64,000 nt of DNA from Aequorivita xiaoshiensis (GTDB taxonomy: Bacteria; Bacteroidota; Bacteroidia; Flavobacteriales; Flavobacteriaceae). The stretch spans positions 1 to 64,000 of the forward strand of contig NZ_JAIRBB010000006.1 in assembly GCF_022008395.1 (NCBI RefSeq), read 5' to 3'. Below are positions 18,544 through 27,125 of the stretch, one piece after another. The position numbers and the translations under genes are program-made. The number at the start of each line of letters is the position of its first letter. Positions within the stretch are counted from its first letter, which is position 1. A model generated the notes under the pieces. The model saw only the letters and a program-made list of their open reading frames with translations. It was not told the DNA's origin and searched no databases.

Positions 18544-19407
18544 ATGAGACAACTTAAAATTACAAAGCAGGTTACCAACAGGGAAACTGCTTCATTAGAC
18601 AAGTACCTTCAAGAAATTGGAAAAGTTGACTTAATTACCGCAGAAGATGAAGTAGAATTGGCACAGCGCATAAAAGCGGGTGACCACGTTGCATTGGAGA
18701 AATTAACCAAAGCCAATCTACGTTTCGTTGTTTCGGTAGCAAAGCAATATCAAAATCAAGGTCTTACCCTACCCGACCTTATAAATGAAGGAAATCTTGG
18801 TTTAATTAAAGCCGCGCAACGTTTTGACGAAACTCGTGGTTTTAAATTTATATCGTATGCCGTCTGGTGGATTCGTCAATCTATCTTACAAGCTTTAGCA
18901 GAGCAGTCTCGTATTGTTCGTTTACCGCTTAACAAAATTGGAAGCATCAATAAAATAAATAAGATGTATGCTTCTCTAGAGCAAGCAAACGAACGTCCTC
19001 CTTCTGCTGATGAAATTGCTAAAGAGTTGGATATGACGATTAGTGATGTAAAAGAGTCGATGAAAAACTCTGGCCGTCATGTATCCATGGATGCTCCGCT
19101 TATTGAAGGTGAAGATAGTAACCTTTACGACGTTTTACGCAGTGGTGAAAGCCCAAATCCAGACCGTGCTTTACTACATGAATCTTTAAAAACAGAAATT
19201 GAGCGTGCTTTAGAAACACTTACTCCTCGTGAAGCAGATGTTATCCGTTTATACTTCGGTCTTGGCGATCAACAACCAATGACATTAGAAGAAATAGGCG
19301 AAACTTTCGATCTTACTCGTGAGCGCGTACGCCAAATAAAAGAAAAAGCTATTAGAAGATTAAAGCATACCTCAAGAAGTAAGATTTTAATGACCTATTT
19401 AGGATAA
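18544..19407 (+). CDS. rpoD: Primary RNA polymerase sigma factor (RpoD/SigA type)
   Basis: Housekeeping sigma-70 of Bacteroidota. At 287 residues it is much shorter than E. coli RpoD because region 1.1 and the non-conserved insert are missing, as is normal for the phylum. Region 1.2 starts at [12 protein letters not shown], region 2 contains [19 protein letters not shown] and [21 protein letters not shown], and region 4 has [26 protein letters not shown]. It has its own leader of 127 bases and a strong terminator. The TAnnTTTG elements seen across the window are the promoters this factor is expected to read. Confidence 0.96.
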   Translation: MRQLKITKQVTNRETASLDKYLQEIGKVDLITAEDEVELAQRIKAGDHVALEKLTKANLRFVVSVAKQYQNQGLTLPDLINEGNLGLIKAAQRFDETRGFKFISYAVWWIRQSILQALAEQSRIVRLPLNKIGSINKINKMYASLEQANERPPSADEIAKELDMTISDVKESMKNSGRHVSMDAPLIEGEDSNLYDVLRSGESPNPDRALLHESLKTEIERALETLTPREADVIRLYFGLGDQQPMTLEEIGETFDLTRERVRQIKEKAIRRLKHTSRSKILMTYLG

Positions 19408-19523
19408 ACTTAAAAACTTATCTTTAGCTGAGTCTAAACAAAACAAAACCTTTTAACGATAACCAACAGTATAAACCTAATCGAGTATTAGGGTAACAAC
19501 TGTTCGTTTTTTGATTGATGAAT

Positions 19524-19551
19524 AACCTCCGGCTGATTACCGGAGGTTTTT
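19524..19551 (+). terminator. rpoD intrinsic terminator
   Basis: AACCTCCGG (19524-19532) pairs with CCGGAGGTT (19540-19548) around a 7-base loop, followed by a T-run. It lies 117 bases after the rpoD stop, leaving room for a 3' UTR or small RNA. Confidence 0.9.
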
Positions 19552-19611
19552 TCATACAAACTATAATCCTATCTACGGGTAGTAAAACCTCTTAAACTGC
19601 AAACTAATTTG

Positions 19612-19619
19612 TAACTTTG
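19612..19619 (+). promoter_or_regulatory. TAnnTTTG -7 element of the BLUF-rpe-ypdA unit
   Basis: TAACTTTG followed by C is a full -7 match, 8 bases upstream of the BLUF gene ATG, predicting a nearly leaderless transcript. It is immediately downstream of the rpoD terminator. Confidence 0.6.
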
Positions 19620-19626
19620 CCAACCA

Positions 19627-20025
19627 ATGAAACACACCATCTGTTATTTAAGTAAAGATCATCAACCGATGAAAAATTCGGAATTAGAAAACTTGTTTAA
19701 CCAGGTTTTAGAGTTCAATAATTCCTCAAATATTTCAGGGATATTGCTTCATAACAACAACTTTTTTCTTCAAGTTCTCGAAGGAAAAAAGGAAACCATT
19801 CAGGAACTTTACGCCACTATACGAAAGGATAATAGGCATAAAGACATATTAATTGTTTTAGATCAAAAAATTGAAAGCCGAATTTTTAAAAATTATGACG
19901 CTAGGTTTAGTATCCTAAAAAACAAAGATGATATTGAAAAAATAAATATTTATCTGTCAAGATATAGTTCAAATAATAATTACCCAACAAATATTAAAAG
20001 ACTTTTAGAACCTTTCTTATTGTAA
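19627..20025 (+). CDS. BLUF-domain blue-light sensor protein
   Basis: A 132-residue protein consisting of a single BLUF domain (FAD-binding blue-light sensor) plus a short tail. The key flavin-contacting residues align with AppA: Tyr 7 in ICYLS, Asn 31 in FNNSSNISGIL and Gln 49 in FFLQVLEG. The family pattern KETIQELYATIRKDNRHKDI follows. The semi-conserved Trp/Met pair late in the domain (AppA W104/M106) is replaced by Tyr 90 and Ala 92 in IFKNYDARFSI. There is no fused output domain, so signalling must be through a partner protein. It starts an apparent operon: rpe begins 6 bases after it and ypdA 9 bases after rpe. Confidence 0.85.
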   Translation: MKHTICYLSKDHQPMKNSELENLFNQVLEFNNSSNISGILLHNNNFFLQVLEGKKETIQELYATIRKDNRHKDILIVLDQKIESRIFKNYDARFSILKNKDDIEKINIYLSRYSSNNNYPTNIKRLLEPFLL

Positions 20026-20031
20026 GCTATC

Positions 20032-20691
20032 ATGAAAAACACACTTATTGCTCCCTCCATACTTGCCGCAGACTTCGCCAACCTTCAAAGAGAGATTGAA
20101 ATGGTTAATGCTAGTGAGGCAGATTGGTTTCACCTCGATGTAATGGATGGTGTTTTTGTGCCGAATATTTCGTTTGGGATGCCAGTTATAAAAAGTATAG
20201 CCAAACACGCTAAAAAGCCTTTAGACGTGCATTTAATGATTATCGACCCAGATCGCTATATTAAAACATTCGCCAATTTAGGGACCGATGTATTAACAGT
20301 GCACTACGAAGCGTGTACACATTTACACCGAACACTTCAAGCTATCAAAGCCGAAGGAATGCAAGCAGGTGTTGCCATAAATCCACATACTAATGTAGCT
20401 TTATTGGAAGACACTATAAAGGATATTGATTTAGTATGCATTATGAGTGTAAATCCAGGTTTTGGCGGACAGAGCTTTATAGAAAACACTTATAAAAAGG
20501 TAAAACAACTTCGTAAAATTATTGAGGCCAACGGCGCTACTACCAAAATTGAAATAGATGGTGGTGTAACCAATAAAAACGCTAAACAACTAGTAGAAGC
20601 AGGTGCTGACGTTTTGGTGGCAGGTAGTTATGTGTTTGGCGCGAGTAACCCTACTAAAACTATTACAGATTTAAAGAAAATTGTACTCTAG
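20032..20691 (+). CDS. rpe: Ribulose-phosphate 3-epimerase
   Basis: Interconverts ribulose-5-phosphate and xylulose-5-phosphate in the pentose phosphate pathway. The 219-residue TIM barrel shows all family landmarks: APSILAADFANL at the N-terminus, HLDVMDGVFVPNISFG with metal-binding His/Asp, DVHLMI, HYEA, MSVNPGFGGQSFI and EIDGGVTNKNA. It is the middle gene of the BLUF-rpe-ypdA unit, with gaps of 6 and 9 bases, so all three are probably on one transcript. Confidence 0.97.
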   Translation: MKNTLIAPSILAADFANLQREIEMVNASEADWFHLDVMDGVFVPNISFGMPVIKSIAKHAKKPLDVHLMIIDPDRYIKTFANLGTDVLTVHYEACTHLHRTLQAIKAEGMQAGVAINPHTNVALLEDTIKDIDLVCIMSVNPGFGGQSFIENTYKKVKQLRKIIEANGATTKIEIDGGVTNKNAKQLVEAGADVLVAGSYVFGASNPTKTITDLKKIVL

Positions 20692-20700
20692 CGTTTAATT

Positions 20701-21681
20701 ATGTCTAAAACTTCTTTAATTGAAAATATATTTGATGTATTAATTATAGGCGCAGGTCCTATTGGGATAGCTTGCGCCTTAGAGGCAAAAAAAAATGGCC
20801 TGAGTTATATTGTAGTTGAAAAAGGAGCACTTACCAATTCGCTTTACAACTACCCGCTAAATATGACCTTCTTCTCTACTTCAGAGAAGCTAGAAATTGA
20901 TGAGATTCCCTTTATAAGTAACAACCCTAAACCAACACGTAATGAGGCTTTAGAATACTATCGCCGTGTAGCTACATCAAATAATCTCAATATCAATTTA
21001 TATGAAAAGATTATTTCCGTTGAAAAGAATGAGGACAGCTTTAATGTTGAATCAGATAAAAATAATTACAAGGCTAAAAACATAATTGTAAGTACTGGCT
21101 TCTACGATATCCCAAACACTCTAAATGTTCCTGGGGAAAACCTTCCCAAAGTGATGCATTATTATAAAGAAGCTCATCCTTTTGTAATGCAGAATGTTAT
21201 TGTTGTGGGCGCTAGTAACTCTTCTGTAGATGCGGCATTAGAAATTTGGCGCAAGGGCGGAGATGTAACCATGGTAGTTCGCGGACCGAAAATTGGCGAA
21301 CGCGTAAAATACTGGGTAAAACCAGATATCGAAAACAGAATAAAGGAAGGAAGCATTAAAGCTTATTTCAATTCTGAAATCGAAGAAATTACAGAGGGCG
21401 AAGTTTTAATAAACACGCCACAAGGTAAAATAACCCTACCGAATGATTATGTAGTAGCACTTACAGGTTATAAACCTGATTTTAATTTCCTACAAACATT
21501 AGGTGTAGAACTCTCAAATGACAAGAAAAGGCTTCCTCAATACAATTCCGATACAATGGAAACCAATGTGGAGGGGATATATCTTGCAGGAGTAATATGC
21601 GGTGGTATGGAAACTCACAAATGGTTTATCGAAAACTCGAGAATACACGCCAAGATAATTATACAGGATATTTTAAAATAG
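20701..21681 (+). CDS. ypdA: YpdA family FAD/NAD(P)-binding oxidoreductase (putative bacillithiol disulfide reductase)
   Basis: Flavoprotein of the YpdA/Bdr family, proposed in Firmicutes to reduce oxidised bacillithiol with NADPH. The 326-residue sequence has an FAD-binding VLIIGAGPIGIACALEA motif at about 13-29, the YPLNMTFFSTSEKLEI block typical of YpdA, an NAD(P)-binding VIVVGASNSSVDAALEIW motif near 164 and the C-terminal GIYLAGVICGG FAD segment. There is no CxxC redox pair, as expected for this family and unlike thioredoxin reductase. Many Bacteroidota are thought to make bacillithiol, which fits. Last gene of the BLUF-rpe-ypdA unit. Confidence 0.85.
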   Translation: MSKTSLIENIFDVLIIGAGPIGIACALEAKKNGLSYIVVEKGALTNSLYNYPLNMTFFSTSEKLEIDEIPFISNNPKPTRNEALEYYRRVATSNNLNINLYEKIISVEKNEDSFNVESDKNNYKAKNIIVSTGFYDIPNTLNVPGENLPKVMHYYKEAHPFVMQNVIVVGASNSSVDAALEIWRKGGDVTMVVRGPKIGERVKYWVKPDIENRIKEGSIKAYFNSEIEEITEGEVLINTPQGKITLPNDYVVALTGYKPDFNFLQTLGVELSNDKKRLPQYNSDTMETNVEGIYLAGVICGGMETHKWFIENSRIHAKIIIQDILK

Positions 21682-22002
21682 TTGGTACTTGGTAGTTGGA
21701 AATAAAAAATCAAGACTTGCCCTCAAAAAAATTATATAGTTTGACTTTCACTGACATCTATATTATGTGCAGGAATATTTAAAAGCCCTTTATTTCATTA
21801 AAAATTTCACGCAACAACTTGAAGCCCTAGATTCATTTTATTTTCAACACTAATCTTCTCATAACCCTCTTAAGAGACTAATACAGCCTTTCTGTATAAT
21901 TAAATTTTGTAACAGGGGAAATTGACTTTCATTGACAATAAATAGAGCGTATTGAATTAGAAAAACGCATTTAAAAATATAAACCATTAAATACTTCCAA
22001 AA
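21682..22002. other. intergenic region between ypdA and susD
   Basis: No coding frame or RNA gene was recognised. The stretch contains a 16-base direct repeat with one mismatch, TTGACTTTCACTGACA at 21741-21756 and TTGACTTTCATTGACA at 21922-21937, 181 bases apart. The ypdA and susD genes converge on this region. Confidence 0.5.
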
Positions 22003-22032
22003 AAAATCCCCGACATTGCTGTCGGGGATTTT
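22003..22032 (-). terminator. susC-susD operon terminator
   Basis: AAATCCCCGACA (22004-22015) pairs with TGTCGGGGATTT (22020-22031) around a TTGC loop. On the minus strand it ends in a T-run and follows susD by 21 bases. It could also stop plus-strand transcripts from ypdA. Confidence 0.9.
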
Positions 22033-22053
22033 AGATTTATAATTATCGATTTA

Positions 22054-23511
22054 TTAGAAATCGAAAGTATAGAATTTATCCCAGAATAATCTAGTTTCAG
22101 CAGCATCACCACCAATAGCACTTGAAGCAGCGCTCCAGTTAGCCTCGTTCAAGGTTTGCTCCCCAACTGGGTATAGGTAACGTGTTGGGAAACCAGTTTC
22201 AGCGTCAGTAGGCTCAACTAATATAGGGTAATCCAAACGACGAATAGAGTTATAACTAGCAAAAGTTCTGTTGTAAAGACCTAGATACGCTTGCGTACCA
22301 ATTACTTGTTTCCAAGCTGGGCTTGAAGAACTATTAGCAATTGCTGTATCGTAATCAACAGCAGGTGAAGCTAAGTAGTCAGATAAGCCTTCAGCACCCC
22401 AGTATTCGAAAGAAGCAGTAATAGCAGCTTCATAATGAGTTGCAGCATCGCCACCAACAGCATAACCTCTAGCAGCAGCTTCAGCTAACAAAAATCTAAC
22501 TTCAGCATAAGATAAAAGTACACCTGGTTCAGCTGGATCTACCAAACGGTCAGCTACATGAGAGTGCTCTGCGTAAGCAGAAATCTCACCAATAACACCA
22601 CCAATATACTCTCCATCAACAGTAGTAAAGTAAACTTCTCTTCTTGGGTCTTCCAAATCGTTCATCAAGTCGATGATTGTTTTAGCAGCAACATAGTCAT
22701 TACGACCACTAAGAACTAAGTTATCGTTCATAGGGTTGTTGTTTGGAGCTGCAGGACGATACATATAACTGCCGTTATCTGCATTACTTGTGAATACACC
22801 GCTTGTGTAAGCAGACTCAACAGTAGATTGAGAAAGTGCTGGATTTACATCTGCAAGCATGATACCCATTCTTAACTTTAATGAGTTAGCAAACTTTTTC
22901 CAGTTTTCCACATTTCCTGAATACATCATGTCTTCAGTATCACTAAAACTTCCTACACTAGTATCCATACTACTAATAGCAGCATCTAAACGAGTAAGTA
23001 AGTCTTTGTAAATAGTAGCAGCATCATCATAAGCTGGCAAAAGATTTTCGATATCTAATGCTTCGCTATAAGGAACATCTCCATAAGTTTCTACTAAGTT
23101 ACTGTAAGCAAATACAGTCATCACTTCTACAATCGCCAGTTTATTAGGCTTAAGAGCGTTTGTTAAATCATTATCGGTAGCTGCAATAACTCTATCAGCT
23201 TCGTTTAAATCTTTAAGTACATCGCGATACAATTCTCTCCAGTGGTTGTCAGGAATTGCACGTGTGATTTGATCGTATTGACTTTCGTCTAAATATGTAG
23301 TTTCCTGTAATTGTTGTGTCCATAACCTTAAGTTGTTAAGGTTTACGTTTGGCGTTACAAATTGATCTGCTAATTGTTTTTGAGCAGAAGCAAACAAACT
23401 CTCACCACTTACGTTAGTAGGATCTTTTATATTCTGATTCAGATCTTCTAAATTATCTGAACACGACACGGCCATAACTGCCGCGGTTAATATTAAAATT
23501 AGTTTCTTCAT
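22054..23511 (-). CDS. SusD/RagB family nutrient-binding outer-membrane lipoprotein
   Basis: Surface lipoprotein that captures nutrients and delivers them to the partner SusC-type receptor. The 485-residue protein has a lipoprotein signal with Cys 17 in AVMAVSCSDN, followed by DLNQNIKDPTN and a TPR-like helical body. The N-terminal pattern fits the SusD-like_2 subfamily, which is often paired with receptors for substrates other than starch. It lies 11 bases downstream of the SusC gene in the same operon. No glycoside hydrolase, lyase, sulfatase or peptidase is next to the pair, so the substrate cannot be inferred. Confidence 0.93.
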   Translation of the reverse strand: MKKLILILTAAVMAVSCSDNLEDLNQNIKDPTNVSGESLFASAQKQLADQFVTPNVNLNNLRLWTQQLQETTYLDESQYDQITRAIPDNHWRELYRDVLKDLNEADRVIAATDNDLTNALKPNKLAIVEVMTVFAYSNLVETYGDVPYSEALDIENLLPAYDDAATIYKDLLTRLDAAISSMDTSVGSFSDTEDMMYSGNVENWKKFANSLKLRMGIMLADVNPALSQSTVESAYTSGVFTSNADNGSYMYRPAAPNNNPMNDNLVLSGRNDYVAAKTIIDLMNDLEDPRREVYFTTVDGEYIGGVIGEISAYAEHSHVADRLVDPAEPGVLLSYAEVRFLLAEAAARGYAVGGDAATHYEAAITASFEYWGAEGLSDYLASPAVDYDTAIANSSSSPAWKQVIGTQAYLGLYNRTFASYNSIRRLDYPILVEPTDAETGFPTRYLYPVGEQTLNEANWSAASSAIGGDAAETRLFWDKFYTFDF

Positions 23512-23522
23512 CTTTTTTTTTA

Positions 23523-26500
23523 TTAAAATTGAGCTTTAATGTTAAACCCGTAATCTTGGGTAGTTGGTAATGAACCAGTAACATATCCTTGAAGGTTACC
23601 TGAACTCAAACCTGCTTCTGGATCAGCATAAGGAATATTCTTATCGATAATCCATAGGTTTGATCCTGACACGCTAAACTGTAATCCAGTCATGAATGTG
23701 TTTTCAAGGAATCTAGATGGCATAGTATAAGTAAGCGATACTTGACGTAACTTAATATAACTAGCATCGTAAACAAATGCAGCAGCTGGTAATGCATCAT
23801 ATCCAAATGCACTAAAGTTGTTTGCATCAGTTCTAGTTGTGTTTGGAGAACCATCAGGGTTAACACCTGGGTTGATAAATCCACCACCATTTTCAAGTGA
23901 ATTTCTCACTGGGTTTCCTAAATCGTTTGTATAAGAAGTGTTTGCATAAAGACCTGTCGCTTCACCATAGTATTGGTCAAGAGAGAAAAGGCTTCCACCT
24001 TCTTGGATATCAATTAAGAAACTAAAAGAGAAATCTTTATAAGTAAGTGTATTTGTAATACCTGCTAACCAGTCTGGGTTAGTATCTCCAAGAATATTAT
24101 TAGAGTTTGGAGACTTAAGGTATCTTCCAGAATCTGGATCAACAACTTTTTCACCGTTTAAGTAAACAAAATCTTGTCCGTAAATCACACCGTAAGGCTG
24201 TCCTAATTCAGCGTTGATAGAAACACCACCTTGGAATCTTCCTAATTGTAGGTTTTTAATTCCATCAGGTAAAGCAACTACTTCACTCTTGTTTTGAGTC
24301 CAGTTTGCATTAATTGCCCAAGTGAAGTTATCATTCTTAACTGGCATAGCGTTTAATGATATTTCAACCCCCTTGTTTTCAATTTCACCTGCATTAAGCA
24401 ATTTACCAGTATAACCAGTAGAAGCAGAAATTGGAACAGTTACAATTTGGTCTATAGAGTTTGATTTGTAGTAAGATACATCAAAACCTAATCTATTATC
24501 AGCAAATCTCATTTCTAAACCTGCCTCGTAACTCTTTGTAGTTTCTGGCTTAAGGTTGGCGTTGTTTGCTGTATTAGGAATAGAGTTTCCTATATCACCA
24601 TTAATTGTATAAGTATCAACTAATCTATCAAATGGAGCTCCGTTACCTACCTCAGCGTAGTTTAATCGAAGTTTACCAAAGCTAATTGCATTTACATCTA
24701 ATATTTTGCTAAATACAAAACTAGTAGATATCGATGGGTAGTAGAATGAACTATTTTCTTCTGGTAGTGTAGAGAAACGGTCTCTTCTAATAGTACCATC
24801 TAAATATACTACATTGGCGAATCCGAAAGATGCACTTGCGTAAACACCATCTACACCAACTTTCTCAGCACGTTCAACTGGATTTGGATTTGGAGAAGCT
24901 CCATTCTGTAATGAATAAAGTCCTGGAACTACCAATCCACCAGCAGTAGAAGATGTTAATGAATTAAATTCACTTCTTCTAATGTTAGTACCTAAGATAC
25001 CAGCAAAGCTTAAGTTATCGGTAATATCTGTGTTGAAGTTGAACATTAAATCGTAGTTTGTTTCAACAGCAGTAATATCTCTTCTTAAGTAACCTGAATT
25101 AACATTTCCACGAGAAACACCAAAGTTTACAGCTCCAGAACCTACAGCTCTACGCTCTTCTTGTTGCTCATTGTAAGTATCAGTAGAAACTCTACCTGTT
25201 ACATTTACCCAGTCAGCCAATTCGTAGTTTAACTCAAAGTTACCAATAAAACGGCTTCTTCCATCATTTTGGTAGTTTTCGTAACGTGTCCAGTATGGGT
25301 TATCCCAGTATAGTGGTGCTGCACCTGGAGTTGTACTATTTGGGTTCCAAGTTACGTTTCTTTTTGTAGCAAAATAAATATCTCTTTGAGCCTGCAAGTC
25401 TGTACTGTTAGACCACCACTGCTTCATCATACCAACAACGTTGTCTGTATAACCAGTAGAGTTACGTCCAAGTGCATCAGACTTAATATAGTTAGCAAAA
25501 CCACTAGCAGTTAATTTTTCACTAACATCGTAAGTTCCACTAAAGATAAAGTTATGTCTATCTATCTGGCTATTTGGCATAAGACCTGATTGATCTAATT
25601 TAGTATAAGACATACGGTAAGAACCGCCTTCTAAACCATTAGAAATAGAGATAGAGTTAGTAAGTGTTACTGGAGTTTCAAAGAAAGTAATAGGGCCATT
25701 CTTTGCTGCCGTATAAGCAGTTTTCTTCAAGTAATTTGGTGAAGAAGGGTCGAATGAATCCCACTTATAGATAAATAAGTTTGGATCGTAAGCTGGACCA
25801 TAAGATGCATCATCTCCATAGTTCTCAATTTGATCGTCTATACCATCACCGTCAACATCACCAAAAGTGAAGTAGTCACCATATCCAGGACCATAATCAG
25901 TTTGGTATTCAGCAAAAGTACTTTTGTCGATAAAACCAACAGTTGCATTACTATTAAGAGTAACACCTAATCCTTTTGCAGATTTACCTTTTTTAGTTGT
26001 TATAATAATAACCCCATTTGCAGCACGTGAACCATAAAGTGCAGATGCAGCAGCACCTTTAAGTACGTTAATACTTTCGATGTCGTCTGGGTTAATATCT
26101 GCAGCGGCATTACCGTAGTCATAATAGTTACCAGAAGCTTGCGTTTGTCCAGCAGAGTTGGTATTTCTATTACTAATTGGCACACCATCAACAACGAATA
26201 AAGCTTGGTTATTTCCAGTTAAAGATGTGTTACCTCTAATAACCACGTTAGTAGATCCACCAAAGTTGTTGTTTCGTCTAATCTGAAGACCTGAAACTTT
26301 ACCCGATAGAGCATTCGTAAAGTTATTACCTTTTACAGTAGCAACATCGTCACCACCTACTTCCTGCGTAGAGTATCCAAGAGATTGTTTCTCACGAGAT
26401 ACACCAAGTGCAGTTACTACTACTTCATCCAGAGCAGATCCGGCTTGCATAGTAATATTCATGTTATTTGAAGCCCCAACAGCTACCTCTTGGGTTTCAA

Positions 26501-26732
26501 AACCAACATAACTATAAACGAGTGTTTGCCCTACTGCAGCCTCGATAGTATAATTACCATCAAAATCAGACTGTGTTCCGGTACTAGTACCCTTTATAAT
26601 AATGTTAACTCCTGGAAGCGGCAGACCTGTGTCATCAGTCACCGTTCCGGAAATCGATTTTTCTTGTGCAACCGCGAGCTGCACAACTAACGCTAATAAT
26701 AGCGTTAAAATTCCACTAAACTTTGTTTTCAT
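23523..26732 (-). CDS. SusC/RagA family TonB-linked outer-membrane receptor
   Basis: TonB-dependent importer of the SusC class, 1069 residues from the ATG at 26732; the frame continues upstream to a GTG at 26756, but the signal peptide MKTKFSGILTLLLALVVQ clearly starts at the ATG. After signal cleavage (near AVAQ, 23) comes a carboxypeptidase-like domain (ISGTVTDDTGLPLPGVNIII, DGNYTIEA, YSYVGFETQEV), then the SusC-typical TonB-box region and plug (NFTNALSGKVSGLQIRR, VVIRGNTSLTGNNQALFVVD), and a beta-barrel ending in QDYGFNIKAQF. With the SusD lipoprotein it forms a pedal-bin transporter. Confidence 0.95.
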   Translation of the reverse strand: MKTKFSGILTLLLALVVQLAVAQEKSISGTVTDDTGLPLPGVNIIIKGTSTGTQSDFDGNYTIEAAVGQTLVYSYVGFETQEVAVGASNNMNITMQAGSALDEVVVTALGVSREKQSLGYSTQEVGGDDVATVKGNNFTNALSGKVSGLQIRRNNNFGGSTNVVIRGNTSLTGNNQALFVVDGVPISNRNTNSAGQTQASGNYYDYGNAAADINPDDIESINVLKGAAASALYGSRAANGVIIITTKKGKSAKGLGVTLNSNATVGFIDKSTFAEYQTDYGPGYGDYFTFGDVDGDGIDDQIENYGDDASYGPAYDPNLFIYKWDSFDPSSPNYLKKTAYTAAKNGPITFFETPVTLTNSISISNGLEGGSYRMSYTKLDQSGLMPNSQIDRHNFIFSGTYDVSEKLTASGFANYIKSDALGRNSTGYTDNVVGMMKQWWSNSTDLQAQRDIYFATKRNVTWNPNSTTPGAAPLYWDNPYWTRYENYQNDGRSRFIGNFELNYELADWVNVTGRVSTDTYNEQQEERRAVGSGAVNFGVSRGNVNSGYLRRDITAVETNYDLMFNFNTDITDNLSFAGILGTNIRRSEFNSLTSSTAGGLVVPGLYSLQNGASPNPNPVERAEKVGVDGVYASASFGFANVVYLDGTIRRDRFSTLPEENSSFYYPSISTSFVFSKILDVNAISFGKLRLNYAEVGNGAPFDRLVDTYTINGDIGNSIPNTANNANLKPETTKSYEAGLEMRFADNRLGFDVSYYKSNSIDQIVTVPISASTGYTGKLLNAGEIENKGVEISLNAMPVKNDNFTWAINANWTQNKSEVVALPDGIKNLQLGRFQGGVSINAELGQPYGVIYGQDFVYLNGEKVVDPDSGRYLKSPNSNNILGDTNPDWLAGITNTLTYKDFSFSFLIDIQEGGSLFSLDQYYGEATGLYANTSYTNDLGNPVRNSLENGGGFINPGVNPDGSPNTTRTDANNFSAFGYDALPAAAFVYDASYIKLRQVSLTYTMPSRFLENTFMTGLQFSVSGSNLWIIDKNIPYADPEAGLSSGNLQGYVTGSLPTTQDYGFNIKAQF

Positions 26733-27069
26733 TTTTTTGTTTGTTTGAATTAGCACCTCAAAAGTGCCAATAAAATCTTACAATTCCAACTTTTAATGGA
26801 TGTAGATTCACAATTATTTAACTGAAAAGAATTTTTTATCAATGAAAAAATCATATTCAAAAATTCAATTTTTTTCACAATCATCTGATTTTGTTACGCT
26901 TCGAAGCTTGCGCAAACACTAATATTAGCTTTATTGGGGAAATTAAGCGAGTCAAATTATTTTCACACACATTATTAACAATTTAGTTAAAACAACGCAA
27001 AATTTGATTTTTTCCGAATTTTAACACAATAACGACCTTTTTCAGAAATTCAATATTATACGAATAAAA
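26733..27069. other. upstream region of the susC-susD operon
   Basis: Very AT-rich and without a coding frame. It must hold the susC promoter, but no exact TAnnTTTG motif was found on the minus strand; the nearest is CAAACACTA on the plus strand at about 26913-26921, with one extra spacer base. No anti-sigma or regulator gene is adjacent. Confidence 0.4.
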
Positions 27070-27103
27070 AAACCTCAATTACTCCATGTAATAATTGAGG
27101 TTT
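27070..27103 (-). terminator. terminator of the 27126-27659 gene
   Basis: AAACCTCAATTA (27070-27081) pairs with TAATTGAGGTTT (27092-27103) around a 10-base loop. On the minus strand a run of T follows. It is 23 bases after the stop codon. Confidence 0.85.
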
Positions 27104-27125
27104 CTAAATTTATAAGATTTACAAT

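Noticed and set aside
19447-19473. Third AACCTTT...TATA match downstream of rpoD
   Set aside because: The spacing is 16 not 15, the CGT before TATA is absent, and the rpoD terminator lies between it and the next gene, so it is not listed as a promoter.
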